64,000 nt of DNA from Cubamyces lactineus. Its lineage: Eukaryota > Basidiomycota > Agaricomycetes > Polyporales > Polyporaceae. Shown here one piece after another: positions 32,638-43,640 of the stretch. Within the stretch, counting starts at the first letter, position 1; each line of letters begins with the position of its first letter. The translations under genes and the position numbers were made by a program. The notes beneath the pieces were generated by a model. It worked only from the letters and a program-made list of their open reading frames with translations. It searched no databases and was not told the DNA's origin. The stretch spans positions 620,001 to 684,000 of the forward strand of contig JACDTU010000001.1 in assembly GCA_022376465.1 (NCBI GenBank). Reading direction: 5' to 3'.

Positions 32638-35328
32638 ATGACGAGCGCACTGCCTGCATTGAACTTCTCAAAGCCGTCGTCTATGTCCTACTGGAAAGGA
32701 AAGGCTAGAGCGGACAAGGATGACTTCGACGACCTCAACCCAATTATAACATACCGGCACCTTCTCTCGAACAACTTGGGCATACGCGATCCTCTGCGAG
32801 TGATTGCACTATGTGATAGCGATGCTTTCTATGCGGCGTGCGAGCAAGTGCGGCTTGGTATCGACCCCACGTTGCCCCTGGTCGTTCAGCAGTGGGATTC
32901 GCTCATCGCCGTAAACTACCCCGCGCGCAAATACGGTATCTCGCGCATGGACAAGATTCGGGACGCCAAGAAACGCTGTCCGGACCTTGTTGTCGTGCAC
33001 GTAGCGACGTTCAAGGAGGGCGAAGCCGAGCCTGGATATTGGGAGAACCCGGACACGCTCACGCACAAGGTCTCGCTGGATCACTACAGACGGGAGAGTA
33101 TGAAGATCATACAGATGTTCAAGGACGGACTGCCAAGTGGCGAAATTGGTGAGTGCTTGCCTCCTCATGAGTGATCAGGTGTTGAGGAAGTGGCTGGGCT
33201 GTAGAGAAGGCGTCAATAGACGAGGCGTTCATTGACTTCACTCGCCCTGTACGCGAAGAGCTACTTAAGCGATATCCCTACCTGGCTATGGTACCTCCAG
33301 ACGCTCCCAATGGCATTGATAGCCCACTACCACCTCCGCCGCCCATCTCATGGGATGGATTAGGCACCGTCGTACCCGTACACCCGCCAAAAGACCCTCC
33401 GACCAAATCGAGTCCCGTGGCGGTGGATGCAAATGGCTCGAACACGGCAGAAGAGGAGAATGCAGACCCTGCTCAACATGAAGTAGACGAAGGTGTTGCA
33501 GAAAGTGATGATAGTACTACTTGGCACGATGTCGCTCTGTCTATCGCTGCAGAACTCATGCTGCGTATCCGAGAGGAAATCAGGGATAAGCTTGGTTATA
33601 CAACATCTGCAGTGGGTACATTGGCGGTATAGACTACTCCTACGCATTGACGAGCTTTAGGGCCTTGCTCGTAACAAATTCCTTGCCAAGGTTTGCCCAC
33701 GGTTGCTACCCGCGAAGTGCTCGCGCTCAACGGTATCCATGAATAGCTCACAGCCTCGTACAAAAAGCCCATGAACCAGGTCAGTGATTCTGTTCTCAAT
33801 GCTGACCTCATGTAACCTATTGATCGTTATAGACCATTCTGCGTAACGCCGCGATTCCCAACTATCTGAAGCCGATGCCGTTCCAGAAGGTAAGTATATC
33901 GTCTGTGTGACGCGACACCCGTGTCGCTAACCCTTGTTGTCTGCGGTCGGGCTCTTTCAGATCAGGTTTCTAGGCGGAAAGCTTGGCAAGGCTCTCGCGG
34001 AAGAATACGACGTCTCGACTGTCGGTGACCTCCTGTACGTTGCCACGGAGTCTCTCCATGTCCTGCCTCACCTGACGGCGTAACAGAACTATCAATTTGG
34101 GTGAGAAAACACACCTGCGGCTGGTCACGACCCACGCATACGCATAGCTGACTTGACTGTCGGTATGGCAGAAGAGATGCAACGAAAGTTCGGGGAGGAC
34201 TCGATCTGGGTGTACGAAATCCTCAGGTATATCCATATCACGCTCTCAAACTCGTTCATCAGACTGATAATCATCACAGAGGCATCGATCGTTCAGAAGG
34301 TAAGTAATCACAAGCAAGTCAACGCGACGTGCAAATGACGATCGGTGGGACACCCGAGTAGTCAAGGAGAAGCCTGCGGTCACGAAGAGCATGCTTGCTT
34401 CCAAGAATCTGCCGCAACCCATCACTAAAGCATCTCAGGGATACCATTGGATACGTGTTCTAGCAGCAGAACTCGCGTTGCGCCTGAATGAAGCACGTGA
34501 AGATAACATAGCTCTATGGCCAAAGACCGTAGTGCTACATATACGACAAGGTGCGCGGCAATAATAGCGTCATCATCTATGCCGCATGCTTATCCAGTGT
34601 ATTCATCAGGATACGAGACGTCTAGGTCTAAACAGACGCCCTTCCCTTTCACGAAGAATGTGACCGTGGACGTAATAGCCTCCTTTGGCGACAAGCTGTG
34701 GAAGGAGCTTGTCGGCACTGGAGATTCCACGCCGTTCAAAATCACTAACGTGCAGCTCTCATTCTCTGGAATTGGGACGATGGAATCTGGGCAGCGCAGG
34801 ATTGAAGGCTTTCTCTCGTCCCGGCCATCATCTGACGCACAGTCGACATCAGAGTCCGGGCCCACCTCGAGCAAGCCTCCGTCCACGCTCAAGCGCAAAC
34901 GATCACCTTCGAACGCAGCAGAAGCGCGACAAACAGGCGGTCAACCTGACGACTCGTTAGATGCGGGCAACGCCAAGGGAAACCTGGAGCGAGATGAGGA
35001 GCGAGATGAGCGACATTCCTTCCTCTGCGAGAAATGCGGCGAGCGCATCTGGCTAGGCGGTTCAGATGCGGCGCGTGATGGGGGAGCGGCCGAAGGACAC
35101 TTGCTTGCAGCGGCTCTTGACGACGCCATCAGGGAAGATGCGTTGGCGGCGTTGCGCCTGGAGCACGCTGATTTTCACTTTGCACAGGAGTTGGCAGCGG
35201 CTGCGGACGAAGACGTCCCTAAGCGTGTCATTCGACCTCTGGATCGCCCCGCCGCACCAACAGTCAAGAAGAAGAAGAAACAGAAGACAGGAGACGGAGG
35301 GATCGCGAAATTCTTCAGCAAGAAATGA
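32638..35328 (+). CDS. RAD30: DNA polymerase eta (translesion, Y family)
   Basis: Eleven exons: 32638..33148, 33205..33611, 33661..33690, 33747..33779, 33833..33889, 33961..34034, 34087..34100, 34172..34226, 34280..34299, 34362..34550, 34610..35328; 702 aa, all phases consistent. It copies past UV dimers in the nucleus. Metal-binding acids lie in ALCDSDAFYAACEQ (Asp60, Asp62) and SIDEAF (Asp176, Glu177). A Pro/acidic insert of about 75 residues separates the latter from AAELMLRIREEI, as in other fungal homologs. GLARNKFLAKL, the GGKLGKAL hairpin, SIWVYEILRGIDRSEV and SKNLPQPI follow. Near the end is a UBZ finger (CEKC...HADFH) and a final PCNA-binding box (GIAKFFSKK). Exon 7 is only 14 nt and supplies the residues TINL; without it no frame joins GDLL to EEMQ. 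The upstream Met at 32587 is a less likely start. Confidence 0.93.
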
Positions 35329-36002
35329 GGGCGGGATCTGTCGTATGATTGGCATGTCTCGTCTTCAACCTCTGTAGCATCTAGCACATCTGTTTGATAT
35401 CACCTGGCAGAGCATCAGGCGCCCGCATCCTGCGATTTGCGCGAACGCCTACCTCGGCTACGCGAGAACCAGTCCGACTACCTCTACGCCCACCGGAGGA
35501 CGAACATTTGGGCCCTTTGTCGCACAGCTCGATTATTCCGGGGCCTGTTTGCCCTGACTCCATCATGCGAACTAGCTTGTGAGACGCTAGCGAGACAGCA
35601 ACGACCAAACGGTGCATCACGAGCATCATGATGTAGTGCCACACTGCCACACCTGCCACCATGGCTGGGGCGGATTGAAGACAAGGCTCCTTGCGCGGTT
35701 GCTGCCCCCGGTGTCGACCCCTCGACGTTCGTTCGTTCTTCTCGTTCGCTCTCTTCCTCTTTCCCCATTCTCTTTCGTTCTCTGGACCGGATTCCACCCG
35801 TCTGCTTCGGTCAGACCTTTTGTTTCGACCACCAGGCGCAGGACGACCTCTTTTGCGGTTCATAGCAATTTTGGCCAGTCTGTCCGGGACAGTTTGAGCT
35901 TTGAACCCGCGGTGCTTTCATTTCGTTTTTTTAGCCTTCTTCACCGTCCTGCGCGCTCTTTTCCTTTGTTTTCTGTGACCGTCCAAGAGCTTGACGAACA
36001 TC
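35329..36002 (+). other. Intergenic, about 670 bases
   Basis: 3' flank of polymerase eta and promoter/leader of the receptor-like gene. A long pyrimidine-rich leader (35690-35970) precedes the start codon. ORFs on both strands here are open by composition only. Confidence 0.4.
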
Positions 36003-38565
36003 ATGTCTACCATTCAAGACGTTATGGTGTACCAACATGGCCAGGCTTCGTCCCTCATTGTGAGTCCAAACTCTTGTCCTGCGGGAAGTCAAGTCTAACC
36101 TGTGGATCATGGATCATACAGGCCATCATCCTCTTTGCTCTCATCTCGTTGCTTGCCATCTTCGGCGTTCTCATCCGCTACTCCTGGGATCCTCTCATGG
36201 CGTTCGCGCGGAGGCGCCAGGGCACGAACCAGCACCACTCGCGGGCGTTCTTCCACACGCAGCTCGGGGCGTACATCGCGTCCCTCATGCTTAGCAACGC
36301 GTTCAGCAGCATTTCGATGGTCATCAATGCACAGTGGGCGGCCGACAAAAGGGTCACAAACGGTGCGCCTATTCAGCTGTGTATCAGAGAACACTCGTTT
36401 TGAACTCTCTTTCGCGCAGGAATGTTGTGCGAGACACAAGGTGGGCACTTTTTTCTCACAGGATCCATAGACACTCGCGACTGACGTCTGAGCGTAGGGA
36501 TTCTAACGCAGATTGGGGATACGGGAGGAGCGTACTTCACGGGAGCGATCGCGATTCATACCTTCAACACGTTGGTCCTTCGCAACAAGCTGCCAGGCTG
36601 GATTTGCCTCGCAGTGAGCGTGTTTGGTTGGCTGGTTGCGATTCTCATGGGTGAGTTATCCTCGCGAACCGTATGTGTGAGCGTCTATCTAATCCGGTTG
36701 GGACGTGCAGCGGCTACGCCGACATGGATTCACAACCCCGTCTTGGGGCCCATCTATGGTTTGAATGGCCTGTCTTGCGGAATAGCAGGGAACTGGTCTA
36801 TCCTCAACACCTTACTTCACTTGCTGCCCGTAAGAACGATAAACGAGATTCCGAGAACACCGCGTACTAACTGTGGGCGCAGATTCTTCTCGGGTCGTTC
36901 GTCTCCGTTGTCTTCTTCACACTGGTCTTCCTCGTACTGCGGGGTACTGTGACGATCAAGGATGGTATCAAGCTAAACCTCAACCGTCAGCATCGGTGGA
37001 GCATGTCCAGCGTTACGACGATCGAATATCAGCGGTTCATCGCAGCAGTCGCGAGGAGCATGCTCTGGTAAGCGTCACATTGCCCTTTGATTAACCGTTT
37101 TCGCTGACTCGTGTGGCCACAGGTATCCGTTTGGTAAGTTAGTTGGGGCAGATTCCATCCCCTTGTACTGACCGCCGCGATTTTGCACAGCTTTCAACAT
37201 CTTGCTGCTGCCTGAGATTGTGGTAGGACTGATGGAATCGTCGGGGTTGAATGTGCCGTTTGGAGCATTGGTCTTCGCCAGCACGACGGGATCATTGCTT
37301 GGTGAGCACTTAGCATCTCGTATCCACGTCATAACTTCTAATTGTTCGTCGAAGGGCTGGCAAATGCGCTCATCCTATGCAACACCCTGCGCATCTTGCG
37401 TCCGTTCCTCGAGGGGAACCTCACCATCCAGTCCCAGTCTCGGAAGAGCAAGGACGCCGACATGGAGAGCTTCTTTGCTGGAGCCAAGTCGCCTATGCCG
37501 TTCACCACCCCATCGCCTAGCTCTCCCAAGAACCCGGAGAAGGTGTTCATCACTCGTGACAGCAAGCAGGAGTGGACTCCCCCTCCTCGCTCTGCGTCGA
37601 AGCCCGAGCAGCGCTCCAAGGCGGCCGACCGCGCCAGCAAGATCTCTCTGAAGCGCAAGCCGGTTCCGAGCCCTCCTGAAGCTGCGGCAGCGCTCTCGCG
37701 GCCTATCACACCTGTGGCGGAGCTGAACGCGATGATCACCGTGCCGGAGCCCGCCTTCAGGAAAAACGCCTTGCCCAGCAGCCCTCGCATGCACAACCCG
37801 CAGGGGGGCCTCCCCGCTCCCCGAAGGGACACGCGCTCGCCTGTCGTGAGGCAGCCCACGCTTACCATCTCTACGGAGGACTCGCCCGTTGTCGAGTCGT
37901 CATTGACCACGATCAACCTCAACACGCCCGACCCAAAGACCCAGCAGGAGCAACAGGAACAGCAGAAGAAGCGCGAGAGCGACGGCACGGAGACCCGCCA
38001 CACGTCCGCGAACGAGTCGCTGCTGTCCATGTACCTCTCCCGCTCGCCCGAGAAGGACGACATGGACAAGCCGCCAGTCCCGCCCAAGGAGCCCAAGGAG
38101 CCCAAGGAACGCGCCGCGCCGAAGCCGAAGCCGCAACCCATGCCTCTCTCCGCGCGCCCGCCGATGAGCCAGTCCACACTCGCGCCCTCACCGCTCCCCA
38201 CGCTCCGGTCCGCGCGCATCCCCGCGCCATACGCGCCCAACAAGGAGGCGTTCGCGAACAACGAGTGGGCGGAACGCGTGGCTCGCGCCGCGTCGAGCCG
38301 TCGTGGGGGCGTCACGCCCATGACGGCGACGACGGTCAAGACGGAGCGGCGCAAGTCGCGCTCACTAGACCTCGACGCCGCCTCGCTGGCTCCCCGCACG
38401 CCGGCCACCGTCACGGCGAGGACGCCCGTCTATGGTGACAGCCTGGCTGCGACCACGCCTCGGCGCGACCCCAGTCTCTCGGCGGTGTCGGCGCGCAGCC
38501 CCCTCTCTGCGCGGCGCATGCCTCCCAGCCGGGCGGGCTCGCTGACACCTGGTGGTTACCTTTGA
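36003..38565 (+). CDS. Seven-helix receptor-like membrane protein with long disordered tail
   Basis: Nine exons: 36003..36059, 36122..36362, 36420..36440, 36498..36650, 36711..36829, 36883..37067, 37123..37133, 37191..37301, 37355..38565; 702 aa. Seven hydrophobic segments can be counted: AIILFALISLLAIFGVLI, LGAYIASLMLSNAFSSISMV, GGAYFTGAIAIHTFNTLVL, WICLAVSVFGWLVAILM, ILLGSFVSVVFFTLVFLVL, FNILLLPEIVVGLM and GALVFASTTGSLLGLANALIL. A tail of about 380 residues follows, rich in Ser, Pro, Lys and Arg. This fits a fungal GPCR-like protein of the plasma membrane; the ligand and G-protein coupling are not visible. Exon 7 is only 11 nt (YPF plus edge bases) and exon 3 only 21 nt, both needed for the frame. 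The start at 36003 (MSTIQDVMVYQHG) is preferred over a longer unspliced frame from 35612. Confidence 0.8.
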
Positions 38566-41489
38566 ACGCATGCAAACGACTTGCTTTGACGGCTTCTGAT
38601 GACACCCTCGAGTCTTCGGACTTGGGCATGACCATACGCTCATGTAGCAGCTGACATGGTCTATGCTCCGCCCTCCCTCCTGCGCCCCAACGAACAGCTC
38701 CCTGCCTCACCTCGTCACTCTTCCGACCCAGAGGCATCACCGCCTCCCTACAAGGCCATGCTCGCCTCTCGACCCGCCTAGCTGCGGGCTCCGACTCGGA
38801 CGATGTGCACAGACAGACACTTGAACACCTGACAATCTTGGACCCTTCCCAGTCGCTTTGCGCCGTCCTTCGCGAACTCTGTTTTCTTTGCGAGCCCCGG
38901 TGAGGCCAGCCGGCAGCGCTCGCGTCTGGGGTCTGTAATGTGATAGCTGGACTGTACGTTATGGGCCTGGAGGAGCGCGGTGCAAAGACCCATGCTACAC
39001 CTGACCTGTAGTCGACTACCCTTATTCATACGCTCGTTTCTATTTAATATTATGTATCCATAGCCTGCCGAAGGCCTTTAGTGCTGCAGACTTGGTTGTT
39101 CGACTTCAGTTCATCGCGTGATCGCGAGCGGCGTGCGACGCGTATTGGTGGCGCATGTACATAAACGACCTACTACGTCGAGATGAAAGGACTCATAGCG
39201 ACATGCCGTGAGTCATGCTCAGGAACTGGGATCGATGTGAGAAGCGACCTTGAGCTCGAGTCAGTGCGGGTACTGAAGTTTATGGGTACTCACCAGCCGA
39301 TATTTGAGTTCTGTCGTCTCGCACAGGATCAGTGTACAAACATTGCGGCACCGCGCGGACCGCAGACATCCCAGAAACTGGGCCAACACATCCTCCATAA
39401 CCCAGATGCTTCAAGCCGGAGACTCGGAGGATGCGGACAGATGCAGTACGCGCGTGGGCTGCGAAGGTATAGCCTTTCTCTCGTGAGTGCTTCGGGGCCG
39501 GTAGCACGATGCCTCAACAGAGCCAAGGAAACCTCCTCCTATGTGTCATTCAAACGTAAACGCAGTAGACAGTCTTCGCAAGAAGAGTCGCGAACAGAAA
39601 GTCTCGCTGACTTGAATGCGCGTACCATTCCGCTGTGAACAGGACAGCCCCCATCAAACGCTGTCTCCTCAAGGCGGAGTCTTCTAGAGTCACCTTTGTG
39701 TTTCTCGCGATCTGTTTCCCATAATGATTGAGTAGTAGAGAGATGGCAGTCCATACGAGAACCTATAGCTCGGTGCGTTGCGTCAGAACGCTGCGATAGA
39801 TACATCTGAACGTGTAGTCCGGCACCTTCGATGGTGTGAAGTATAGGGGTACACTCGCCGCTGGGATCTGTCGCCAAGACGGCGACCATGGGTGGCTCCA
39901 GATCCGGCGTGGCTATAGTACATATCTGTGGTCCGCTCCTTAGGGCTATCCGCACGCTGCGTGGATATGTCTGGATAGATCATCGAAAGACGATGAGGTC
40001 ATACGGCATCAATGTTTGGATAACGAGTAGAGTAGTGTCGATGGATGACCCTTCCCCAGTAGGCCTCGAGTCGAGCCAGCGTATTCGTGGGGTATGAATC
40101 TGCTGAATCAATCCGCAGGAGCTTCTCAGCATAACGTGAGAGGCGGCCGTTGAGCGAAATGGACACGACGACTCCGCGAACAGCTGCATGAGCGCACCCA
40201 CGTCATTCATATGCATGTGCGACGGCATCGACGCCGGATGTGAACAGCGGTCAGAGTTGGCTACGGAGAGGACTCCACTGAAATGCCACATTGCTGCGAT
40301 CCTGAAAGCGTAAACCTTGGTTAGACGCCAACAAACTGACAGGCACCTATCCTTGATCCCGGCGGAGAGTGGCCATTGCTCGAGAACATCCTTCCTGGAC
40401 TAACCGGAATTAGCAGGCCTTTGTACGCTCGCCAGGAGCTTGAGTTGCCTAGTCGTAGCATATTTTAGTAACAGGAGACCAAGTGTTGAGCTTTTGTTCG
40501 AGAAGTGACACGGGAGTGGCATAGAAACCCAGGCAGCTCGCACTGCATTGCTGGGAAATACCCCGCAGAAGCTCTACCCTGGGACGCTCTCGAGCTTACC
40601 ACAGATGACGTTATAGACATGGACGTCGACATTGAGCAGCACTCTACTCGATGATCGACATTGAAAGCTTGAGCTTACATGCGCCCCCGTTGTTACGTAT
40701 GCGGTCTCCGGTGCGACCCTCTCGGACTGTTCAATGGCTGCCCGGCGCAGGTTGGTCATCGGAAGATCAACTACGACGGATATTCAATGTATCATGGCAT
40801 TGCTGTGAACATACGTCGGGCCGGCTTAGACCAATCAGAGCCCAGGTTGATGGCGCATCTGGGGGGGATCATAGGATGCACCCTCCTCATGCACCTTCCA
40901 ACATGTCTGGGAAAGAGATGTTAGGCTGCTACGGTGATACTGATGCAGGCACAGCCCGAGGAGCTGTATGAGCCCCATTCGAAGCTGGCCTACTTCCATG
41001 TACGATGGGCCACCGACAGCCTCCGACCACATCTCCCCGTCGGGCGCTGATGGGCACGGAGGATGCCTTGGACCGTTGCCGACTGGTCGAGATGGTGCGT
41101 TGCGAGTCGCGATAGCTCCAGCAATGAAACTGGCATAGCGGATAGCCTGAGGACGCTGTACTGGGATACTTTGACTCACCAAGTTACACAGCAGATAGAT
41201 GCTGGTATTCCGGACGATATACGGAAATGAAATAAGGCTCTGGAGGGTGGAATTGGACGTGACCGTCGGAGAGAGATATCAAGCCGAGGCGGCGGAGGCG
41301 GAGGCGTTGAGTGCCAAGTCGTGAGGCGCCGGGACGGAGTGTGTTTGGGTATATTTGCCGTGCGGTGTGTTCCAATAGAGGGCGCTTCCACGTCTTAATT
41401 CCCTTGTCCTCCTTTGACGGATCACCTCCTCCCCCTTATATTCCCGCCTGCCAATACCCCCCTCCTCCCATTCCCCGTCATTCGCAGCC
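38566..41489. other. Largest gene-free gap, about 2.9 kb
   Basis: Between the receptor-like gene and ras. ORFs up to 151 codons occur on both strands (39183-39638 plus; 39539-39955 and 39980-40291 minus), but none shows a known motif. I see no transposon ends. The last 150 bases before ras are C-rich and pyrimidine-biased, as in a promoter. Confidence 0.45.
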
Positions 41490-42570
41490 ATGTCTAGGGT
41501 ATGTCTTGAAATCTCATGTATATTCAGTCTCGTTTACACCCGGATAGTCCCAGTTCTTGCGGGAGTACAAGCTCGTCGTTGTCGGCGGCGGTGGTGAGTT
41601 TTACGTCTTCCAGGCGACTCGCACTCGTGTAACGTCCCCCTGTAGGTGTCGGCAAGTCCGCACTCACTATTCAGTTCATTCAGAGTCACTTCGTCGATGA
41701 GTATGACCCTACCATTGAAGGTGAGCATCGAGCCCCCGGATCCCATCAAGCCCACGTCGCGTCCCGGTAGCGGAGCTTGTGAGGCACATCTGTCTTGCCT
41801 CCGGCTCCCTCCAATACCCATGCCGCTACACGCACGTTGCTTACTGTGCTCCCCTGTATGCCTGTAGACTCGTACCGTAAGCAGTGCGTGATTGACGACG
41901 AGGTTGCGCTCCTCGACGTCCTGGATACCGCTGGCCAAGAGGAATACGGGTGCGTGCATGCTTAGCAAGCCGCTTTCGTACGCCGACTAATATATCCCTG
42001 AATGCAGTGCGATGCGTGAGCAGTACATGCGCACGGGAGAGGGTTTCCTCCTGGTCTACTCCATCACATCGCGCAACTCGTTCGAGGAAATCAGCACATT
42101 CCACCAGCAGATTCTCCGCGTGAAGGACCAGGACTCGTTCCCCGTCATCGTTGTCGCAAACAAGTGCGATTTGGAGTACGAGCGGCAGGTGGGAATGAAC
42201 GGTACGTCCGCCACCGACATTTCTCGACCGTTAATGTCGTTTGCTGACTAAGCCCTGCCTTGTCTCGCAGAGGGCCGCGATCTGGCCAAGCACTTCGGCT
42301 GCAAGTTCATCGAGACATCAGCGAAGAACCGCATCAACGTCGACGAGGCGTTCAGCCAGCTCGTGCGGGAGATCCGCAAGTACAACAAGGTGCGCCTCTG
42401 AGACCGCCTCCAACCCTACGGGTCATACTGACGCGGACATATAGGAGCAACAAACTGGCCGTCCGGGCGTGCAACCGAGTGCGCCCAGCGCCCCCGGCGT
42501 GTATGGCTCTGAAAAGGGACACCCAGACGATGGCGCGGGCGGGTGCTGCGGAGGATGCGTGGTCGCGTAA
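41490..42570 (+). CDS. ras1: Ras GTPase
   Basis: Seven exons: 41490..41498, 41548..41593, 41646..41720, 41868..41949, 42008..42201, 42271..42389, 42445..42570; 216 aa. All G boxes are seen: VVVGGGGVGKSA (G1), the effector YDPTIEDSYRK (G2), DTAGQEEY (G3), NKCD (G4) and ETSAK (G5). The tail ends in CCGGCVVA: a CVVA CaaX box for farnesylation with upstream cysteines for palmitoylation. It acts at the plasma membrane in signalling (cAMP/MAPK, growth, mating). The first coding exon is only nine bases (Met-Ser-Arg). It is of normal length for a basidiomycete Ras1, with catalytic residues intact, and is the only G-protein gene in the window. Confidence 0.95.
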
Positions 42571-43640
42571 AATACCGCATTCCTTATCCCCTCCTCCCCC
42601 TCCGTTCTATCGCTTTCTCTCTTTGGTCTGGGTCTTCCTGCGTTACCTGACTTTCCTCACCCCGCCACTGTCGTCGTCGCCCTCGCCGTCGCTGTTCCCT
42701 CCCGGATATCATCATCTCATCGTGATCTGCTGTTCTGTTTATGTATACGTTACTCGGTTTTCTCCTCTCTCTCATCTTCTTCTCTCCGTCCATCCTCCTC
42801 GTACCCACTCTCCGTCCCGGCGCCCCATTCTCCATCTCTTACCACAATACCATCATGTCTCTAGTTTGCGCCGTCCGTGCCTGTTCTGTTTGTGGCTCTC
42901 GGCTTGCCTCCTGTCTCTACTCCCACTCTCGTTCATCCTGATTTACTACAGCTGTTCATTGGATCGATGATGAATTCGCCCTATATAGAGGCCTTTTGAG
43001 GTACTTTAACGATGTGCGCGGATATCACCTTAGATAGCAGGAAGTGCAAGCGGTGCAGGTTGTACGTACGCAAGATCATCACCGTGTAGCTCATGGCATG
43101 CATGGACAGAACTCTGGTGACTGCTAATACGTGATTGGTCGCGCGCTGAATTACAAGTCCCATCGACATTGGACAACACTGGCGTCGTGCGGGAGCAAAC
43201 CCATATGCTCCTACATGGGTATGTTCAATCATACGAATCGTGCTGCACACGTTGGGCTCACTTCAATTGAACTCTAGGCCTTTGTTTCCGTACAGCCTCC
43301 TACGCTCAGGGGGTAGGGATAGTACCTCCACCCATGCCTGAGCTAATGTATTGCAATCCTTAAAAGAATCATGATACGACCACAGAAGCTAATATGTGCC
43401 AACCCGCCGATGTCCTCTACTGTATAGGCGGTGTCTGAGTTATGCCACCGTGGATCGCCTTTGCATCCCTGTTCCCACGTCCCGAGGACCAAGGACGGTT
43501 ATAACACAGACGGCCGGACTTTAGCGGCAAGGCTCCCATTCCCGATAGCATAACACTCTCTCGGCACGCCTTGCTAGGTGAGTCACTGTCTCTATACATG
43601 GTATCGCCCTCTCATCCTGTCTGTCGGTAGTGCACCCATC
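42571..43640. other. Intergenic, about 1.07 kb
   Basis: The first 380 bases are pyrimidine-rich and probably the ras 3' untranslated region. The rest holds the promoter of the next HET gene. I see no gene or repeat. Confidence 0.45.

Noticed and set aside
34035..34171. Polymerase eta broken by a frame error
   Set aside because: A 14-nt exon at 34087 restores the conserved sequence and frame.
37338..38414. Long minus-strand ORF opposite the receptor-like gene tail
   Set aside because: It is a shadow frame caused by high G/C at third positions of the real exon.
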